From JAEUIE01 sp035430005 (GTDB lineage: Bacteria; Planctomycetota; Planctomycetia; Gemmatales; HRBIN36), in NCBI GenBank assembly GCA_035430005.1, contig DAOMFV010000005.1:15259-79258 (forward strand): a stretch of DNA of 64,000 nt. The letters are read 5' to 3'. The notes beneath the pieces are model-generated. The model worked only from the letters and a program-made list of their open reading frames with translations. It had not been told where the DNA came from and searched no databases. How positions within the stretch are numbered: position 1 is the stretch's first letter; every line of letters begins with the position of its first letter. The position numbers and the translations under genes are program-made. Shown here in pieces: positions 35,951-44,191 of this stretch.

Positions 35951-38425
35951 TTAGCCTCCGCTGACCGGTGTCGTTTGATTCGCCTTGACCATACGCACCG
36001 CACACTTCTTGTAATCAGGCTGCTTGCTGTAAGGACAATGTGCTTCCAGCGTCAGCAGGTTGCAGAGCAGCTTTTCATCAAAGAACGGGATGAAGAGATG
36101 CCCTGGCGGGCACTTGCCACGCCCATCGACCCAAGCTGGCAGCGTCAACGTGCCACGCCGGGTTTCGAGGCGAACGTGATCGCCCGTCTTGATGCCCAGT
36201 TGCCCTGCATCTTCCCGGCTGACTTCGACGTAGGAACCAGGCATCGCTCTTCGCAATTGTGGTATCCGCATGGTCATGGTGCCAGTATGCCAATGTTCAA
36301 GTACACGGCCGGTATCAAGCCAAAGCGGATAGTCCTTGTCAGGCACTTCAGGTGGTGCCAGGTAAGGCCGGAACCAGATCAGCGCCTTGTCGTCCTTAGT
36401 GACAGAGTGATAAAACTGGATACCTTTTCCCTTCTCGACATAGCTGTCGTAGCCTTCGATGAAGCGATAGCGGGTCTCCTGCCAGTCGCCGTTAGGCTTT
36501 TGAATCACGGGCCAGCGTAGCCCTCGAGCCTTGACCAGCTCAGCATACGGTGCCACATCCTTGTGCTTGATCTTGGTGAATTGTCGGTACTCGGTGAAGA
36601 GCTTTTCATCGACGTTGACTTTGCCATAGTAGTTCTCCCATTTCCAGATCTCGACGGGTTCACCCTTTTGATCTGTGACATGGAAGAGGAACTTGCCATC
36701 CTTGTCCTTCATACCGGGATGTCCCAGTTCGAGCAGCCGGTGGGCGACGGCGATCGTTTGCCAGCAGTCATCACGTGCCTGGCCGGGGGGAGGAACCATC
36801 TTGAACCACTGATGGGTTCGACGTTCGGAGTTACCAAACACGCCATTCTTCTCGACCCACAGGGCTGAGGGTAAAATCAGGTCAGCCAGTTCAGTGGTGG
36901 CTGTCGGATAGACATCGGAGACGATGAGGAACTTGTTTTCCAGCCCTTTTTTGCTCCGGAACAACTTGTTGATGTTCGGCAGCGACTGGCCCGGATTGGT
37001 CACCTGCACCCAGATGGTATCAATATCACCGCCTTTGTCGGAAGGGGTGCAGAACTTCTCCCACATCAGCACGGTATGGTAGCCGATCTTGGGATTGATC
37101 CGGCCAGCGGGGAGGTTCCACAGATGTTCAGCCTTGGCACGCTGAACATCATCATCGACTTTGAGATCACCCGGAAGCGCATGGCACAGTGTCCCCACTT
37201 CTCGAACGGTACCACAGGCAGAAGGTTGCCCGGTCAAACTTTGCGGTCCATCACCGGGTCTTCCAAAGTGCCCACTGAGCAAATGAATGCCATGTACCAG
37301 GTTATTAATGGCCGTACCCATGGTGTGCTGGTTCATGCCCATGCACCAGAGGCTGACGATCTTGAGCTGCGGATTACCAAACAACTTACCCAGCAGCTTC
37401 AGGTCATCTACGGAAAGCCCACTTAGTTCGCTGGCTTTCTCCGGGGTGTAGGTCGCCACCATCTGCTGAAATTGCTCAAAGGTAATCGGCTTGCCCATCA
37501 GGGTGCCAAACGTCTTGTATTCATCCCAATTCTTGAGCGTGTCGTAACGGGCAGGCTCCGCATCAGCACGGAAGTTGCAGTACTTTGTGACAAACTCAGC
37601 GTTGTAGGTCTTGTTAGCGATGAGTTGCTGAGCGATGCAATTCGCAATAGCCAGGTCGCCATTCGGCTTCATCGTCATGACGTGGTTGGCTTGCTCCGAA
37701 GTACGAGTGCGACGCTGGCTGATGTCCACCAGAACCACTTTGTCGCCACGTAACCGACGGTCGATGATTCGGCTGAAGAGGACGGGGTGCATCTCGGCTG
37801 GGTTGTTGCCCCAGAGGATGACCACATCCGCCTGGTCGAGATCGTCGTAACAGTTGTACGGCTCATCCACGCCATAGGTACTGATGTATCCTGTGACGGC
37901 GGAGGCCATGCAGAGGCGGGCGTTAGGCTCGATCTGATTACTTGCCAAGCCACCCTTCATGAACTTGTTGGCAGCATAGCCTTCTGGCACCGTCCACTGC
38001 CCCGAGCCATAAAAGGCAAAGCGATTGGGAGCACGCATCACTCTTTGAGCAATGGTATTGATCGCTTCCTCCCAACTGATCGGCTCCATCTTGCCATTCT
38101 TGCGAAGCAGGGGAGTGGTCAGGCGATCTTTGCCATAAAGCACTGAGCCAACGTGATAGCCTTTGACGCAGAGCAAGCCTTTGTTAACCTCAGCTTGCCG
38201 ATCCCCAGCGATAGCAACGACTCGGTTATCCTTGACCGCTACCTGTACGTGGCAGCCTGTACCGCAGAAACGGCATGGCGCTTTGTTCCAGGTAACATCG
38301 GGAATGACTGGCAGTTCCGTGCGTGGTGGCTGCCCGGCTGGAGCATTCTGTTCCATGGCCAGGGCGGTAGCAGCAGCCATGGCGCTGGTTCTGACAAAAT
38401 CACGCCGGCTCAGTTCGTTAGTCAT
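35951..38425 (-). CDS. napA: Periplasmic nitrate reductase catalytic subunit NapA
   Basis: 824 residues, close to the usual NapA length. A Tat signal (SRRDFVRTSAMAAATALAME) is followed by the 4Fe-4S site CRFCGTGC with Cys51, 54, 58 and Cys86, and Lys88 in LLCVKG, which bridges the cluster and the pterin. The molybdenum ligand is Cys172 in EPNARLCMASAV. Mo-bisMGD-binding segments include VILWGNNPAEMHP. The enzyme reduces nitrate to nitrite in the periplasm. It starts 4 bp inside napD and is followed by the four-heme NapB-like gene. No napC, napG, napH, napF or napE is visible nearby; electron supply probably comes from the divergent cytochrome-ferredoxin-NrfD set. Confidence 0.95.
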   Translation of the reverse strand: MTNELSRRDFVRTSAMAAATALAMEQNAPAGQPPRTELPVIPDVTWNKAPCRFCGTGCHVQVAVKDNRVVAIAGDRQAEVNKGLLCVKGYHVGSVLYGKDRLTTPLLRKNGKMEPISWEEAINTIAQRVMRAPNRFAFYGSGQWTVPEGYAANKFMKGGLASNQIEPNARLCMASAVTGYISTYGVDEPYNCYDDLDQADVVILWGNNPAEMHPVLFSRIIDRRLRGDKVVLVDISQRRTRTSEQANHVMTMKPNGDLAIANCIAQQLIANKTYNAEFVTKYCNFRADAEPARYDTLKNWDEYKTFGTLMGKPITFEQFQQMVATYTPEKASELSGLSVDDLKLLGKLFGNPQLKIVSLWCMGMNQHTMGTAINNLVHGIHLLSGHFGRPGDGPQSLTGQPSACGTVREVGTLCHALPGDLKVDDDVQRAKAEHLWNLPAGRINPKIGYHTVLMWEKFCTPSDKGGDIDTIWVQVTNPGQSLPNINKLFRSKKGLENKFLIVSDVYPTATTELADLILPSALWVEKNGVFGNSERRTHQWFKMVPPPGQARDDCWQTIAVAHRLLELGHPGMKDKDGKFLFHVTDQKGEPVEIWKWENYYGKVNVDEKLFTEYRQFTKIKHKDVAPYAELVKARGLRWPVIQKPNGDWQETRYRFIEGYDSYVEKGKGIQFYHSVTKDDKALIWFRPYLAPPEVPDKDYPLWLDTGRVLEHWHTGTMTMRIPQLRRAMPGSYVEVSREDAGQLGIKTGDHVRLETRRGTLTLPAWVDGRGKCPPGHLFIPFFDEKLLCNLLTLEAHCPYSKQPDYKKCAVRMVKANQTTPVSGG

Positions 38426-38691
38426 GACTGTGCTCCCTGGGCCAGTACCTCGGGTTCGTGATCAGCAACGGAAACGTAGGCAACATGGACATCGAGTACG
38501 CCGGGCAACTCGCTGAGCCAGCGATGCCAGCGTAGCGAATCCTCCGGTGCTGTCACCTCCATCACAACTGACAGGCGTTGACCAGCCAACTCACCGACAG
38601 TAAATGGGCCAGCTTGCTGAATAGCTGCCATGGCTGATTGGATAACGTCAACTTCTGGTTCGAATGCCACTACTAAACCGGAGATGTACAT
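38422..38691 (-). CDS. napD: NapD-type chaperone for NapA
   Basis: 89 residues from the ATG at 38691 (MYISGLVVAF). The ferredoxin-like fold of NapD is recognisable from MYISGLVV, a central VGELAGQRLSVVMEV and the C-terminal GVLDVHVAYV. NapD binds the Tat signal of NapA and holds it back until cofactor insertion. It is the first gene of the minus-strand nap run, and the ATG of napA lies within its stop (ATGA). The longer frame start at 38724 is unlikely because it lacks the family N-terminus. Confidence 0.88.
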   Translation of the reverse strand: MYISGLVVAFEPEVDVIQSAMAAIQQAGPFTVGELAGQRLSVVMEVTAPEDSLRWHRWLSELPGVLDVHVAYVSVADHEPEVLAQGAQS

Positions 38692-38750
38692 GGCGCTCTC
38701 ACTCCGTTCGAGAAGAACTCCCAAGGTAATCTAGCAGAGCCATCGTCTAT

Positions 38751-38780
38751 ATCAAGAATAAAAGAATGATTATTCTTGAT
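38751..38780. promoter_or_regulatory. Palindromic operator between nap and the nrf operon
   Basis: atcaagaataa at 38751-38761 is the exact inverted complement of ttattcttgat at 38770-38780, separated by an 8-bp spacer (aagaatga). It lies in the 138 bp between the napD start and the divergent cytochrome start, the only likely promoter region for both operons. The length and dyad fit a dimeric regulator such as the Rrf2 protein encoded at 41715. It is not an FNR box, because the TTGAT and ATCAA half-sites face outward. Confidence 0.65.
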
Positions 38781-38829
38781 TTAATCCTCTATCCCGTGTA
38801 AGTTGACGATGTACCTCGGGGAGATGCTT

Positions 38830-39507
38830 ATGCCACACGCCCCTGAACCTGTGCCGTCCTTCGCACGATCTAGAATGGTCAAAGGACTAAGCTTTGTCTT
38901 GGTGATTGCTCTATTAGCAGTACTATTGCTGTTCCCCAAGCCTCAAAGTGTGGTCGTACCTGAGAAAGTTCAAACCGCATCTGCTGTTAATGAAGAACGC
39001 CATTTCGAAACCTTCATCCGCAAACCTGCTGGACCACCTTCGGTTAAGACTGGCCTGCTTGATCCCCATGGGCAGCCGGTCAGTGTAGCTTGCAATACCT
39101 GTCATGCCACCAGGTCGCCCAATGCCGAACTGCGTGTCGGTGGAAATCTTTCGACATTTCATCAAGGTCTGAAGGGCAATCACGGCAACTTGACTTGTGT
39201 CTCCTGTCACAATGGTAACGAAGGCTATCAGACCCTTCGCCTTGCCGACGGTAAGTCATTGCCCTTCACCGAAGTGATGCAACTCTGTGCCCAGTGCCAT
39301 GGCCCGCAGTTTCGTGATTATTCCCACGGAGCCCATGGCGGCATGACAGGTTACTGGGATCTCACCCAGGGGCCACGGCAACGCAACAACTGCATTGATT
39401 GCCACGATCCACATTTCCCCAAGTATCCCACCGTGCGTCCCGCTCAAGGGCCTCACGACCGTTTTCAGTCCTCCCCTCATGACCAGAAAGGAACAGGCCA
39501 TGAGTAA
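38830..39507 (+). CDS. Tetraheme c-type cytochrome, membrane anchored
   Basis: 225 residues from the ATG at 38830, preceded by GGGGAG. A membrane anchor spans about 18-36 (KGLSFVLVIALLAVLLLFPK) and four heme sites follow: CNTCH 88-92, CVSCH 123-127, CAQCH 153-157, CIDCH 188-192. Additional His residues (HQGLKGNH, YSHGAHGG) can be distal ligands. It overlaps the ferredoxin gene by 8 bp. Together with the ferredoxin and the NrfD-type membrane protein it forms a cytochrome/Fe-S/quinol-site trio, which could draw electrons from menaquinol for NapA or NrfA. It resembles NrfB/Qrc-like cytochromes in role, but I cannot assign a named family. Confidence 0.85.
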   Translation: MPHAPEPVPSFARSRMVKGLSFVLVIALLAVLLLFPKPQSVVVPEKVQTASAVNEERHFETFIRKPAGPPSVKTGLLDPHGQPVSVACNTCHATRSPNAELRVGGNLSTFHQGLKGNHGNLTCVSCHNGNEGYQTLRLADGKSLPFTEVMQLCAQCHGPQFRDYSHGAHGGMTGYWDLTQGPRQRNNCIDCHDPHFPKYPTVRPAQGPHDRFQSSPHDQKGTGHE

Positions 39508-40432
39508 CAAGAAATTCTCGCTTCCTGTTCTCGGCGAGGTAGACCGTCGCACTGCTGTCAAAGCGGGAGCTGTCACCCTGGGCCTGGCCATGCTGGCCAA
39601 GGCGATTCAACCCGTGATGGAGTGGAGTTCCAATCTCACCGCCGACGAGTTCCTGCAGAAGCACTACAAGGAACTGAAACCCAAGGAACTTGATGTTGTC
39701 ATCAAACGACTTCAGGAAGAAGCACTGCATGAATATGGGCGTGAGGTGAAGATCAAGAACCCGCAGGCTAAGTCTGGTGTGAAGTATGCTTACGCTCTCA
39801 ATCTCAGCATCTGTATCGGGTGCCGCAAGTGTGCGGAAGCCTGTCACCTCGAAAACAATCACGACCGGGCAACACATAACAGCTACATCCGCGTCTTTGA
39901 AATGCAGAAGGGTGGCATCGATTTCGAGAAGGGCAACTGCACCTACGATAATCCGGTGCCTGCTCCTGACAAGTTCTACATGCCCGTCCAATGTCAGCAG
40001 TGCGATAACCCTCCCTGTGTGAGTGTTTGCCCGGTCGAAGCCACCTGGAAAGAAAAGGATGGCCTTGTCGTCGTCGATTACAACTGGTGCATTGGCTGCA
40101 GATATTGCGAAGCAGCCTGCCCTTACCATGCCCGCCGATTTAACTGGACTAAGCCCGAGATCAGCCCGAAAGAAATCAATCCGAACCAGGGGTATCTCTC
40201 CAATCGTGTCAGGCCTCAGGGCGTGATGGAGAAATGCACGTTCTGCCTGCATCGGGTACGGGAAGGGCGACTGCCCGCCTGTTTGGAAGCCTGCCCCACG
40301 GGTGCCCGTGTCTTTGGGAATATCCTCGATCCCAAATCGGAGATACGCTGGGTGCTGGAAAACAAGCGAGTCTTCGTTCTCAAGGAAGAACTCGGTACCA
40401 AACCTAACTTCTTCTACTTCTTTGACAAGTAA
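39500..40432 (+). CDS. NrfC/PsrB-like ferredoxin, four [4Fe-4S] clusters
   Basis: 310 residues from the ATG at 39500, with AGGAA in front. The N-terminus has a twin-arginine pair (VDRRTAVKAGAVTLGLAMLA), suggesting Tat export or anchoring. Four Cys clusters follow: CIGCRKCAEAC, CQQCDNPPCVSVCP, CIGCRYCEAACPYH and CTFCLHRV..CLEACPTGA. This is the NrfC/PsrB/DmsB pattern. It relays electrons between the NrfD-type quinol protein and the cytochrome. The start overlaps the cytochrome gene by 8 bp and the NrfD gene follows 11 bp later. Confidence 0.92.
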   Translation: MSNKKFSLPVLGEVDRRTAVKAGAVTLGLAMLAKAIQPVMEWSSNLTADEFLQKHYKELKPKELDVVIKRLQEEALHEYGREVKIKNPQAKSGVKYAYALNLSICIGCRKCAEACHLENNHDRATHNSYIRVFEMQKGGIDFEKGNCTYDNPVPAPDKFYMPVQCQQCDNPPCVSVCPVEATWKEKDGLVVVDYNWCIGCRYCEAACPYHARRFNWTKPEISPKEINPNQGYLSNRVRPQGVMEKCTFCLHRVREGRLPACLEACPTGARVFGNILDPKSEIRWVLENKRVFVLKEELGTKPNFFYFFDK

Positions 40433-40443
40433 GGGAGGTACTC

Positions 40444-41718
40444 ATGAGTTCCCTTGCTACACCATCGAAAGAGCCTTCCTCGGCACTACTCAGCTATCCA
40501 CGCTTCCTGCGACAAGCACTTCATGTCTCAACAGAAGGCACTTGGGTCTTCTATCTCTGGATGACCGTGCTGACTGCGGTATCGCTCGTGGGCGCCAACG
40601 CCTGGGCTGTCCAGGTGCGAGACGGCATGGCCCGAACCGGGATGTCCGACCATGTTAGCTGGGGGCTTTACATCGCCAACTTCACCTTTTGCGTCGGGCT
40701 GGCTGCCGGCGGTGTGATGATGGTGATTCCTGCCTATCTCTACCACGATGAAGAAATGCATGATGTGGTCATTGTCGGCGAAATCGTCGCCATTGCTGCC
40801 ATCATCATGAGTACCTTATCGGTCGTCGTCGATCTGGGCCGTCCCGATCGTTTCTGGCATCTCATGCCCGGTATCGGTCGATTCAATTGGCCCATTTCGA
40901 TGCTGACCTGGGATATCATTGTTCTAAACGGCTACCTGCTCATCAATCTGCACATCGTTGGCTACCTGCTCTACATGCGTTTTCTCGGTCGCAAGCCTAA
41001 CCCGAAGTGGTACATGCCTTTTGTGTTTCTCTCCATTATCTGGGCTATCAGCATTCATACGGTAACTGCTTTTCTTTACTGTGGCCTGGGTGGTCGTCCC
41101 TTCTGGAACACGGCACTGCTGGCCCCACGCTTCCTGGCTTCGGCTTTTGTCTCGGGACCATGCTTTATCATCCTGTTGCTACAACTCATTCGTGCCACCA
41201 GCCGTTTCAACATCGGTGAAGCGCCCATCCGCACGTTGATACAGATCATTCGGGTGGCTATCTGCATTAATCTGCTGATGACAGTCTCGGAGTTGTTCAC
41301 CCTTTTTTACACGGGCGGAGGACATGCTGCAGCAGGACAGTACCTTTTCTTTGGTTCTCACGGAAAGACAGGTCTTGTTCCCTGGATATGGACATCCTTG
41401 ATACTCAGTATCCTCGGTTGCCTGCTCTTCTTGTCTCCCGGAGTGATGAAGAAAGGCTGGCTGTTAACCCTGGCCTGCATCATCTGCTTTGTGGCCATAT
41501 GGATCGAAAAAGGCATGGGGCTGATCATCCCCGGCTTTATTCCATCCACCCTGCATGAGGTAGTAGAGTACGTTCCTAGCCTGACAGAGTGGAAGATAAC
41601 GGTGGGTATCTGGGCTTTTGGTATGGTAGTCTTAACCGTCATCTTGAAGATTGCTATAGCCGTCTTCAACAACGAGATGAAACTCAACGGCAACACTATC
41701 CAGCAAGAAGCAGTATGA
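40444..41718 (+). CDS. NrfD/PsrC-type membrane quinol-site subunit
   Basis: 424 residues with about ten hydrophobic helices. SWGLYIANFTFCVGLAAGGV and VDLGRPDRFWHLMPGIGRFN are the classical NrfD/PsrC segments; LGRPDRFWH occurs close to the quinol pocket in this family. It lacks hemes and oxidises or reduces quinones at the membrane. With the ferredoxin and cytochrome upstream it completes a quinol dehydrogenase module. The Rrf2 gene starts inside its stop codon (ATGA). Confidence 0.9.
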   Translation: MSSLATPSKEPSSALLSYPRFLRQALHVSTEGTWVFYLWMTVLTAVSLVGANAWAVQVRDGMARTGMSDHVSWGLYIANFTFCVGLAAGGVMMVIPAYLYHDEEMHDVVIVGEIVAIAAIIMSTLSVVVDLGRPDRFWHLMPGIGRFNWPISMLTWDIIVLNGYLLINLHIVGYLLYMRFLGRKPNPKWYMPFVFLSIIWAISIHTVTAFLYCGLGGRPFWNTALLAPRFLASAFVSGPCFIILLLQLIRATSRFNIGEAPIRTLIQIIRVAICINLLMTVSELFTLFYTGGGHAAAGQYLFFGSHGKTGLVPWIWTSLILSILGCLLFLSPGVMKKGWLLTLACIICFVAIWIEKGMGLIIPGFIPSTLHEVVEYVPSLTEWKITVGIWAFGMVVLTVILKIAIAVFNNEMKLNGNTIQQEAV

Positions 41719-42161
41719 CTCCCTACGGTAAGACAGCACAGCATGCCATCGCCGCAGTCAGCCTGCTGGCCCAGGTCTATTCTCAGAATAAGAAACTGAG
41801 TTCGATCGATATCGCCAAAGAACGTGGATTGCCCAAGCCAGTCGTCGCCAAGGTGTTGACTGTCTTATCGCAAGCCGGCATCGTTGCCGGCGCTCCGGGA
41901 CCTGGAGGCGGCTACTGCCTGGCCAAGCCTCCTGAGAAAATCACCCTGGCTGATGTGGCTGAGTGCTTCGACCGCCAGAAGGAAACTGTCTGCTGTCCCT
42001 TTGGACCTACCTATTGTGGAACGGGGAATCCCTGTCCATTGCATCATCAACTAACTGCTATTCGTGATCGGTTAGTTCATTTCTTGAATACGAATACGCT
42101 TGCATCCTTCACGAAAGTTGCCAGACTGAAGAAAATCCCTGCCTCAGACGCCGAGGAATAG
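41715..42161 (+). CDS. Rrf2-family Fe-S regulator (NsrR/IscR-like)
   Basis: 148 residues. The N-terminal winged helix is Rrf2-type: LSSIDIAKERGLPKPVVAKV as recognition region and GAPGPGGGYCLAKPPEKITL as the wing. A Cys cluster CCPFGPTYCGTGNPCPLHH (Cys93, 94, 101, 107) fits [Fe-S] ligation as in NsrR and IscR. NsrR-type members sense NO and repress NO/nitrite detoxification genes. Being inside the nrf operon, it probably controls the two divergent operons, perhaps via the palindrome at 38751. The NO-sensing role is an inference from context. Confidence 0.85.
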   Translation: MTPYGKTAQHAIAAVSLLAQVYSQNKKLSSIDIAKERGLPKPVVAKVLTVLSQAGIVAGAPGPGGGYCLAKPPEKITLADVAECFDRQKETVCCPFGPTYCGTGNPCPLHHQLTAIRDRLVHFLNTNTLASFTKVARLKKIPASDAEE

Positions 42162-42163
42162 GC

Positions 42164-42643
42164 ATGAAAGTACTCAAGTGGTTGATTGGTGGCAGCCTGG
42201 CGAGTCTTCTCGTCTGGATCATGCTGGGTCTGTGTGTCGGTTCGGGTACCTATACCGTCTACTATGGCGAAGGTCTTTCTTATCTCAGCAGCAATCCCAA
42301 AGCCTGCGTCAACTGCCACATCATGCGTGAGCAATATGATGGATGGCAAAAGTCGAGTCATCACGCTGCTGCCACCTGCGTCGATTGCCATCTACCCCAT
42401 GAGTTCGTCGGCAAATGGATAGCCAAAGCTGAGAATGGCTTCTGGCATTCCAAGGGCTTCACTCTGCAGGACTTTCACGAACCGATCCGCATTCATCAGA
42501 AGAACGCCAATATTCTGCAGGCGAACTGCGTTCAGTGCCATCAGGATTTCGTCCATGATGTGGCAGTTACTTCCACAGCCAACCATGAAAGTCTGAAGTG
42601 CACCCATTGTCACATGCATGTGGGTCATGGTCCCACTCGCTGA
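42164..42643 (+). CDS. nrfH: Tetraheme NrfH, quinol dehydrogenase of nitrite reductase
   Basis: 159 residues. An N-terminal anchor helix (about 5-28) is followed by four heme sites: CVNCHIM, CVDCH, CVQCH and CTHCH. The CXXCHXM form of heme 1 is the distinctive NrfH feature, where the Met ligand sits near the quinol site. NrfH is the membrane anchor that passes menaquinol electrons to NrfA. It starts 2 bp after the Rrf2 gene, and nrfA begins 41 bp later. Confidence 0.93.
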   Translation: MKVLKWLIGGSLASLLVWIMLGLCVGSGTYTVYYGEGLSYLSSNPKACVNCHIMREQYDGWQKSSHHAAATCVDCHLPHEFVGKWIAKAENGFWHSKGFTLQDFHEPIRIHQKNANILQANCVQCHQDFVHDVAVTSTANHESLKCTHCHMHVGHGPTR

Positions 42644-42684
42644 CCTGATTATTCGCTGTAACTCTTTGCCTTTGAGGATTGATC

Positions 42685-44124
42685 GTGTCTAACCAAGCAA
42701 CTACGAAACCACGAAGCTGGCTGGGACAACTCGTTCTCTGCCTGATCATCGCCGGCGTTACCTTTGGTGTCATGCTGCTCTGGCAGAACATTGCAGAGCG
42801 AAAGCAGGAATCCAGGCACCAGGTTTTCAAGGTCACTGATGTTTCAGAAGAGACTATCGACCCCAGCATCTGGGGGAAGAATTACCCTCGGCAATACGAC
42901 AGCTACTTGCGCACCGTCGATATCGAACGCACCAAGCATGGCGGTTCCGAAGCCTTCCAGAAGCTCGATGAAGATCCGCGCTGGCGAACGCTGTTTAAAG
43001 GCTACGCCTTTGGAGTGGATTACCGCGAAGAGCGTGGCCACGCTTACATGCTGTCTGACCAGGATCAAACAGAACGAGTCAAGCAGTTCAAACAACCGGG
43101 AGCCTGCCTGCACTGCCATGCTTCGATCATTCCCGCCTACAGAGAACAAGGAGTCAAAGCAGGCATTCCTAAGGATGAAGCTCATCGCCAGGAAGCCATC
43201 ATGAAAGGATTCGAAACAGTCTGTGCCATGCCCTATGCCGAAGGACGCAAGCTCGTTTCGCATCCAGTGAGTTGTGTCGATTGTCACCATCCCGATACCA
43301 TGGCACTTCGTGTGACCCGCCCCGGGTTTCTCAATGGCGTCAAAGCGCTTGCGGAATCGAACGACCCAACGCCCCATCTCCCCAGCATCGAACGCTGGCG
43401 CAAAGGTTCTCGCAAAACACCCTACGACCCCAACACGGAGGCCAGCCGGCAGGAGATGCGTTCGATGGCCTGTGGGCAGTGTCACGTCGAATACTATTTC
43501 AAGGGCGAAGGCAAACTGCTGACCTACCCTTGGCAGAAGGGCCTCAAGGCTGATCAAATCGAGAGTTACTACGACGAGGTGGGCTGGAAGGATTGGGTTC
43601 ATGCTGACTCAGGTGCCCCGGCGCTGAAGGCGCAGCATCCGGAGTTTGAAATGTGGTCGCAGGGTATTCATGCCCGTTCAGGTGTCTCCTGTGCCGATTG
43701 CCACATGCCGTACAAGCGGGAAGGAGCCATCAAAGTCAGCGATCACCATGTTCGCAGTCCCATGCTCAATATCTCCCGGGCCTGCCAGACCTGTCACCAC
43801 TATCCCGAACAGGAGATCTTGAATCGTGTCACTGCCATTCAGGACCGCACCAAGGCACTCATGTTACGGGCGGAAGACGCAACGGTAGATCTAATCAAGA
43901 ACTTAGCTGCTGCAAAATTGGAAGGCATGAATGATGAGCAATTGAAAGCTGCCCGTGCTCTACACCGCAAGGCCCAATGGCGGCTCGATTTCGTCGCCGC
44001 TGAGAACTCGATGGGTTTCCATGCACCTCAGGAAGCAGCACGGCTACTCGGTGAAGCCATCGATTACGCCCGACAAGGGCAAGTGAAGGTACTGGAACTC
44101 AGCAAGCCCAAGCCAGGCAAGTAA
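42685..44124 (+). CDS. nrfA: Ammonia-forming cytochrome c nitrite reductase NrfA
   Basis: 479 residues from the GTG at 42685, which has GAGGA 6 bp ahead; the in-frame TTG at 42679 is too close to it. An N-terminal helix anchors or exports the protein. Five heme sites are present: CLHCH 141-145, CVDCH 197-201, CGQCH 263-267, CADCH 336-340, CQTCH 367-371. The LKAQHPEFEMWSQGIHARSG segment is characteristic of NrfA. In most NrfA the catalytic heme 1 site is CXXCK with Lys as axial ligand; here it is CXXCH, a variant known in some NrfA. The enzyme reduces nitrite to ammonium. Confidence 0.93.
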   Translation: MSNQATTKPRSWLGQLVLCLIIAGVTFGVMLLWQNIAERKQESRHQVFKVTDVSEETIDPSIWGKNYPRQYDSYLRTVDIERTKHGGSEAFQKLDEDPRWRTLFKGYAFGVDYREERGHAYMLSDQDQTERVKQFKQPGACLHCHASIIPAYREQGVKAGIPKDEAHRQEAIMKGFETVCAMPYAEGRKLVSHPVSCVDCHHPDTMALRVTRPGFLNGVKALAESNDPTPHLPSIERWRKGSRKTPYDPNTEASRQEMRSMACGQCHVEYYFKGEGKLLTYPWQKGLKADQIESYYDEVGWKDWVHADSGAPALKAQHPEFEMWSQGIHARSGVSCADCHMPYKREGAIKVSDHHVRSPMLNISRACQTCHHYPEQEILNRVTAIQDRTKALMLRAEDATVDLIKNLAAAKLEGMNDEQLKAARALHRKAQWRLDFVAAENSMGFHAPQEAARLLGEAIDYARQGQVKVLELSKPKPGK

Positions 44125-44143
44125 CGAACCAGGCAAAAACCAA

Positions 44144-44168
44144 AAGGGGCAGACAATGTCTGCCCCTT
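44144..44168. terminator. Bidirectional hairpin between nrfA and the porin
   Basis: aaggggcagac pairs perfectly with gtctgcccctt across aat (11-bp stem). It sits between two convergent genes, 20 bp after the nrfA stop and 24 bp from the porin stop, flanked by short A and T-containing stretches on either side. Confidence 0.8.
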
Positions 44169-44191
44169 CTGCAGGTGTGATCAATAGATCA

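Noticed and set aside
35975..38516. Several plus-strand frames of 90-180 residues inside napA
   Set aside because: They are antisense to an unmistakable NapA and have no motifs or start signals of their own.
38751..38785. FNR box in the nap/nrf divergent promoter
   Set aside because: ATCAA and TTGAT are present but in outward orientation; an FNR site needs TTGAT-N4-ATCAA. The dyad is better read as another regulator's site.
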